A DNA stretch of 64,000 nt, taken from NCBI RefSeq assembly GCF_009730915.1, contig NC_052474.1, forward strand, positions 6,731,501 through 6,795,500. The letters run 5' to 3'. The position numbers were made by a program, and so were the translations under genes. This document shows, piece by piece, positions 58,692 to 64,000 of the stretch. The stretch is from Dioscorea cayenensis subsp. rotundata. Its lineage: Eukaryota; Streptophyta; Magnoliopsida; Dioscoreales; Dioscoreaceae. The notes under the pieces are model-generated. The model saw only the letters and a program-made list of their open reading frames with translations, searched no databases and was not told the origin of the DNA. Position 1 is the stretch's first letter, and each line of letters opens with the position of its first letter.

Positions 58692-59520
58692 GATGTGTGA
58701 TCGTTGAGAACAATCTCAATGATGAGAACTATCACAGGGTTTCTTCACATGCTCGGTAAGGGTCGCCCCTTACCGAAGGGAGATAGCCGAGGAGGCCAAG
58801 CTAGGCCAAGATCCAAGTCCAAAGAAAGTTGATGTTCGTATAATCATCCGAGCGGTACACGGGAGACAAACAAGATCGAGGATCCTAGCCAGGAGTGCCG
58901 AGCAAGCATCACATGGGCTGAAGTCACGTGTGACCTGGTGCTTGCCGAGCAACGCGCAGGGAGTGATGCGCGCGGCTGAGGGACCTTAACCGAGAATGAT
59001 CGTGATCAAGGAGAAAGGCTGAGGGGCCAAAGATTAGCTAAGTGTTGGCCGATCAGCCAGGTCAAGCATAGGCACCGACATTGTATGGTCGGTTAGCTTG
59101 ATTGGGCGGGCGTGAGAGGGCTCTTTCCCAGCCGTGAGCCGAGGCAACATATATAGGCGGAATTTGACCTTAGGCATGGCGTGATGTGGCCCAAGGAGTG
59201 GGCAAGGCATGGCACGACATGGCCAGATGATGCATACTGTACGGACCGGGGCTGACGCTATAGGGCTAATGTAGGATGATGAACAGGCAGGGTATGGCAC
59301 ATGCATCAGCGCTGGCAGGCTGGCAAGGCATGGTGCCAAGGCAAGGTGGGGCATAGAGCGGGTCACATCGGTATGATGAGGGCAACAGGGTTGACACATA
59401 AGTCATGATGTGGGCTGACGCCAGCGGTATGGTCGGAATGGGCAAGAGAGGTTATCTCTTTGCCATAGCCTATAAAAAGGGATGAAATTCTATTTGGATA
59501 TTCAAATGTTTTAAATTGTT
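58692..59520 (+). mobile_element. GC-rich LTR-like segment with TATA box
   Basis: A block of clearly higher GC than its flanks, starting near TGTGTGATCGTTGAG, with a TATA box (CCTATAAAAAGGG at about 59468-59480) near its right end, as in an LTR promoter. The flanks share AATGA (just before 58692 and at about 59521), a possible target duplication, but the expected CA end is ambiguous. Family unknown. ORFs inside are incidental. Confidence 0.45.
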
Positions 59521-59525
59521 CAATG

Positions 59526-60752
59526 AAAAATATTTCATGGCTTTATCGTGTTAACTTGATGTTTTGATTAATTTAAAGTGGTGTTGATGGGTCGCTATAG
59601 ATTATAGTTATGCTGAGAATGGTTTTAAGCATTTCATTATAAATTAAGTCCTGGGAAAATCTTGTTGTGACTTTGAGATGTGATGGCCAACTTTAAATAT
59701 GTTGGAATATATACCTTTTGAATTAATATGGATAATTATCAAATACCATATTAGTTACAATGAGCTTATCGGATATAAAGGAGATCAATCATGTATACAT
59801 ATCTTGATGAATTATATTGTCATCCCAATGAATCAATGTGCAGTTATAAATAATGAAGATGATGAGGAGGAATAATGGGTATATTTGATGAATACCATTA
59901 GGTAGTCTTTCTGAGGTTGATAGTAGACTTGTTTAAAACTATATATGAATTATAGAAAAATCAAATTACTCGTGTTGTCTAATTGCTAATGTTTTGAGGT
60001 ATAATGTTATGAGCATCGTGCATGGAGACTGAATGTAGCTTGATGTTATAATTAACCTAAATGGTGTATGTTAGCAAATATGATTATAGTTGAGTGAAAT
60101 TTACAAGTTTGATGTGTATATTTGTTATTGGTGGAAAGTTGGTTAATATTGTCTATGTCAAATCATGTTAATTCTTGATGATATATCCTTTGAACTTGTG
60201 AGGATTTCATTTGGAAAAATTGTTAAATCTTTTTGAAGATTGATGAAAGTTAATTAGGTCAATCGATGATGGAATTTGATGGGAATCATAATTCTAAAAG
60301 TAATGTATCCATGAAAGAATTTCGTTGATTTCTTAGCATGCAAAGGTACGTGTAATCACTTAAATATCTTGACATGTCCTTTGTGGCTATCGTATATGTA
60401 AATTTGTGTATTTGGTTATCGGTTATTTATGGGGGAATTGAACTTGTATTTTAGCATTTGAAGTTGGTAATTAATTGTGCATTATTGAGAGTTTGATGAA
60501 TTTCTTTTTAACAAGTTGTGAGAGGATGTGAAGGTAAGGTCAAGATTGAGAGGAGTGTAAGCAAGATATCATCTCCATGTCTTTATGGAAGATATGGATA
60601 TTATGTTTGACTTGTTTTTGGATTTTCTTTTATGCATTGGGGAGTAGTAATGAAGTGTTGAAGAGGTGGAATTGGTTTCCTTTTCTGAGATACATGCATT
60701 ATTTATCCTGAATGTGGACATGTTAGTATGTTTACCCATAAATGGCCTTATT
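59526..60752. other. Intergenic DNA, no gene seen
   Basis: AT-rich, no recognisable features. Confidence 0.35.
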
Positions 60753-62865
60753 TGTCATGCCCCGACCCGTGGGCCCCAGGACACGACAACCGCTGCGACA
60801 ACCAGAGGAGGAATACCCCACCACTCAACCCTTGAGTCGCCATAAAGTTGACAAAATACCAGAAATCAACAACCTCAAACAAAAAGTTCAAAAATAGGGA
60901 AATTCACAGGTACGCAAGCGAAGCTTCAACAACATAACCTGATAGCGGAGTTCAAAAACTGCACTGATCACAAGTACAATGAAGTTTCTAAGAAGTTAGA
61001 CAAACATACAAACCATGTTTTTAGAGTTTCAAACACACTAATGGATCCATGCTCGACTACAACATATACATGCTCAAGGATAACATACATGAACGTGGTA
61101 CTGAATGAAAACAAACAGTGGATGCCCAACACACCACTTTAATACTGCACTACTGCCTGCAAAAGACTGTGGAGAGAAAAGAGGGGTGAGCAACTAAAGT
61201 CATTCAGTGAGTGGGTTAGCACAATACTACAAGAATACACCAAAATACACGAAATAACTCACCAAAATAATGCTTTACTAATACCAACAATTTAAAACAT
61301 AGATAAACATAACATAAATCATCGATACAATATAACAAAAGATAATGTCAAGAAAGCCTTTTTACCCCAACTAGGGTTTTACAACAACAAATCCACGAAA
61401 GACGAAATACATGGTTTGTACTACAAAACAAGTTAAACATCAAACCAAACTTTTATAATAATGCAAATAAATCATAACAGTTCCACTTATATATATATAG
61501 AACAACTATATAATACGAGTCTCAAAATCCATAAAACAGATATTCACCGCCAAAACCACAAATTTAATATGACATTACAAAAGGAATGCAACATGGTTTA
61601 GAAACCTTTCTAAACCTTCACCGTGGCCGCGGCTAAGTTCAGAACCATCAAGGTACTCATGTCCTTAACGTTGACCCATCGGTCCACCGTGTGATGACCT
61701 CGGCTTCCCTATAAACATCTAGTTAGGGCTCTACACTCCCAACAGAACAGGACCAATAAGTCTGCCGGTCTTCCACGCTACCTCAACAGGTTGGCCGTAG
61801 AAACCGCCTTCTGTAGTAGGATGTCACCAACCAAGTAATACAAACATGCATCTCGCAATGAGGAGTCCATAACCAGGACAATGATCAATATCAAAATATT
61901 TGCCATTTCCACATAGAAATGATAAACACAAGCATATCAAAAGATTTTAACATAAATCAACGCACAACTTACGAACCAAATAACAATCCGAAAATCATTT
62001 TCTTTGAATAATAATTCTTTTCAAGTATGAAACATCACTAAATAAACTCATTTTAAGTTAATCAAAACCTTAATTTAAGTATAGAAGAAAATAAACCTTT
62101 ACTTAGCAATATAGAATAATTATAGGTATTCAACTAGTAGAATTATGCATAATTAATCTCACTCACAACTTTGATGATTTAACTTCCCCGAGTGCTAATC
62201 CTCTGGTAGCTCCTTGCCTCGAGCCAAACCTTTACCTCCTTGCCAAAGCACAACAAAACACCAACAAGATTTAGCTAAAATAAATCACACAACGATACAA
62301 TAAGTTTTGCTAACAAACAACGCCAAATCGATCCTAGCGTTAACTCAAAACTTGATTTTTAGGTTACTAATAAATTCCGAATGTCATGGGCTTCAATTTA
62401 GACCAAAGAAATACAAGAAAAGACCAAAAAATTTTGGTGATACAGTATTGCTACAGTAATCTAGAATGCTACAGTGAACCCAGCCCTGAAATGATGGTCT
62501 CTCGCTAATTAACAACACCAAATCATGAAATTTCTTGACAAATATCCACACAAAAGAAGCACAAGATCAAAGACTTCGATTTAAGCCTAAAAACAACCCA
62601 GTCCATGGGTATTTCTAGGGTTTCAAAGATTTTTGAAAACGAGTAAAATACGAAAGAAAAACCTTGGATCGAAGCCTTATCGCAGTCAAGAGCTTGAGAG
62701 GAAGAAGTTTGAGGCTTGATTGGAAGGAAAAGCTTGCCTGAAAATTTTCTAAGGTTTAGTTGCTCGGCCGGCATGAAGAAACAAAGAATCAGAAGGAAAG
62801 AAGAAGGGAAAAGAATGGATTTAAAGGATAGTTTCGGGCTGCTACAGTGAATGCTGGTTATAACA
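60753..62865 (+). mobile_element. Solo LTR, family 2 (2113 bp)
   Basis: It starts TGTCATGCCCCGACCC and ends GGTTATAACA. The flanking 5 bp are TTATT (60748-60752) and TTATC (62866-62870), a target duplication with one mismatch. It aligns with 24596-26753 in the same orientation, including GACCAAAGAAATACAAGAAA and GCTACAGTA. No internal element sequence adjoins it. Confidence 0.78.
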
Positions 62866-63049
62866 TTATCATATTAAACTGAAGTTTAATCTATTTAAAA
62901 AGCTTTCGGTCACATTGGTTTATATGAGAAATTCTTGAACCTCAAATTCTAAGGTTGATCACTACACCTTTATTTTGATATTGAAGCGATTTCTAAAACA
63001 TGTTCACATGTTGATTTACTTTTATCATCGATACTTGTGAAATTGGTTT

Positions 63050-64000
63050 TTATCCCCAGTAGGGATGTTGTCCTGAATCTCAACTTCATGGATGTTATGC
63101 ATATGTTGTATTATTGAGCTTCCACAAGTTTTGATGGTGACCGAGCGAAACCCTTCCCTGCTATAGTGGGCGGTTTTCACCGCTAACCAATTGAGGTGGT
63201 GTGTAGACCAGCTGAGTTATTGGTTCAGTTCAGGTGAGAGTGTAAATCCATAATTGGATATATACAGGGAATCCGGAGTCACCTCATGGATTTTCAGTGG
63301 GCCAACGTCAAAGTTTTGATGGCCTTGACGGCTCTTAGCTTAGTCGCAACTGCGGCTAAGTTGGAAAATCTTTTTAGGCCATTGTTTATTTCTTCGAGAT
63401 GAGATCACCTTATTTGAGAAAATTATGTTTTTTATACAAATGATATCTTTGAGATGTGATCCCTTGTATATTCTTTGGAAAATTTATTTGATGATGAGTT
63501 TTATGTCCTAATGATTTAAAACTATTATTTTACCAAAGTTGGTATTTGTGAGAGTTGGAAACAATTTTTGAACATTTTGGTTTTTTACGTTCTATATGAG
63601 ATCTATATACGTGAATTTGCTATATACTTGATGAAAAGCTTTGAGGCCTTGTATACATTTGTGTAAACTCAAGTTTTAGGTTTTTTTATTACGGTATTTA
63701 ATATCTCACATTTATAGTGTTATAAATGTTGAAAGGTTCTAGGACTATATGTATTATTTTTATAAATATTGTCTAATGGAAATTTATTGTTTTTTTATTT
63801 TTGATATTCTTTTAGAATTGTGGTAATCCACTCATTGAATGATACTAGTTACTCACCCTCTCCCTCCCTTCCAGGGTTTAGCTTCTAGTGGTGTTGCAAT
63901 AAGGTGGAGTGCTGACCATACATTGCTTGTCTTTCTTCATGTTAAATCCTATGTAAGTTTATTGTTGAGCATGAACCCATTGCATCACAAGTATGGATTC
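63050..64000 (-). mobile_element. Family 2 LTR copy, inverted, cut by window edge
   Basis: Its reverse complement matches the first half of the family 2 LTR: CTAAGAGCCGTCAAGGCC aligns with 61635-61655, ACGTTGGCCCA with ACGTTGACCCA, and GAGTGGATTACC (rc of about 63827-63838) with the GTGAGTGGGTTA block at 61207-61218. The start of the LTR lies beyond 64000 and the left end was not fixed. Confidence 0.62.

Noticed and set aside
59034..59399. Minus-strand 121-codon Pro/Cys-rich frame
   Set aside because: It lies in a GC-rich LTR-like block where long chance frames are expected.
1..64000. Search by eye for conserved plant microRNAs, tRNA, rRNA and CRISPR arrays
   Set aside because: No mature miRNA sequence I know, no tRNA or rRNA gene and no spaced direct-repeat array was recognised; the only tRNA-like boxes belong to the SINE.

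Overview
This is plant nuclear DNA from a flowering plant: AT-rich, gene-poor, GT-AG introns, plant-only gene families (class II LOB-domain, AP2/ERF with a CRF motif, adenylate isopentenyltransferase, ABA4) and a dense load of plant-type transposons. A monocot outside the grasses is plausible but not shown by the sequence. Gene products below are assigned from recognisable motifs, not from searches.

Layout. 1-263 (-): N-terminal part of an ERF transcription factor with a CRF motif, cut by the window edge, with three telo-box motifs upstream. 1433-1916 (-): a small acidic plant protein gene broken by one extra base. 4.1-6.5 kb: two diverged copies of one segment, now separated by a solo LTR and a SINE. 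6810-7965 (-): a three-exon gene for a plant protein of unknown function. 9.0-9.6 kb: a second solo LTR of the same family. 13418-14235 (-): a two-exon LBD41-like gene. 16.4-36 kb: no gene seen; fold-back, mariner, hAT and Harbinger MITEs, a truncated LINE and a 2.16-kb solo LTR nested in a hAT element. 38705-39943 (+): an intron-less cytokinin-synthesis IPT gene. 45.9-51.4 kb (+): an ABA4 (neoxanthin synthesis) homologue with several lesions and two nested LINEs in its last exon. 51661-53196 (-): an intact four-exon MurB-like reductase gene, convergent with the ABA4 remnant. 53.5-64 kb: no gene; MITE, solo LTRs and LTR fragments.

The genes do not form an operon-like unit. Themes that recur are hormone-linked functions (ERF/CRF, IPT, ABA4) and probable plastid functions (IPT, ABA4, MurB), but this may be chance. 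The clearest structural results are exact target-site duplications around four solo LTRs (near-exact around a fifth), a SINE, several MITEs and the LINE inside ABA4. No CRISPR, rRNA or tRNA gene was seen, and no novel multi-gene system was found; the nearest thing to a discovery is the reconstructed inactivation history of the ABA4 copy beside a retained plant MurB gene.
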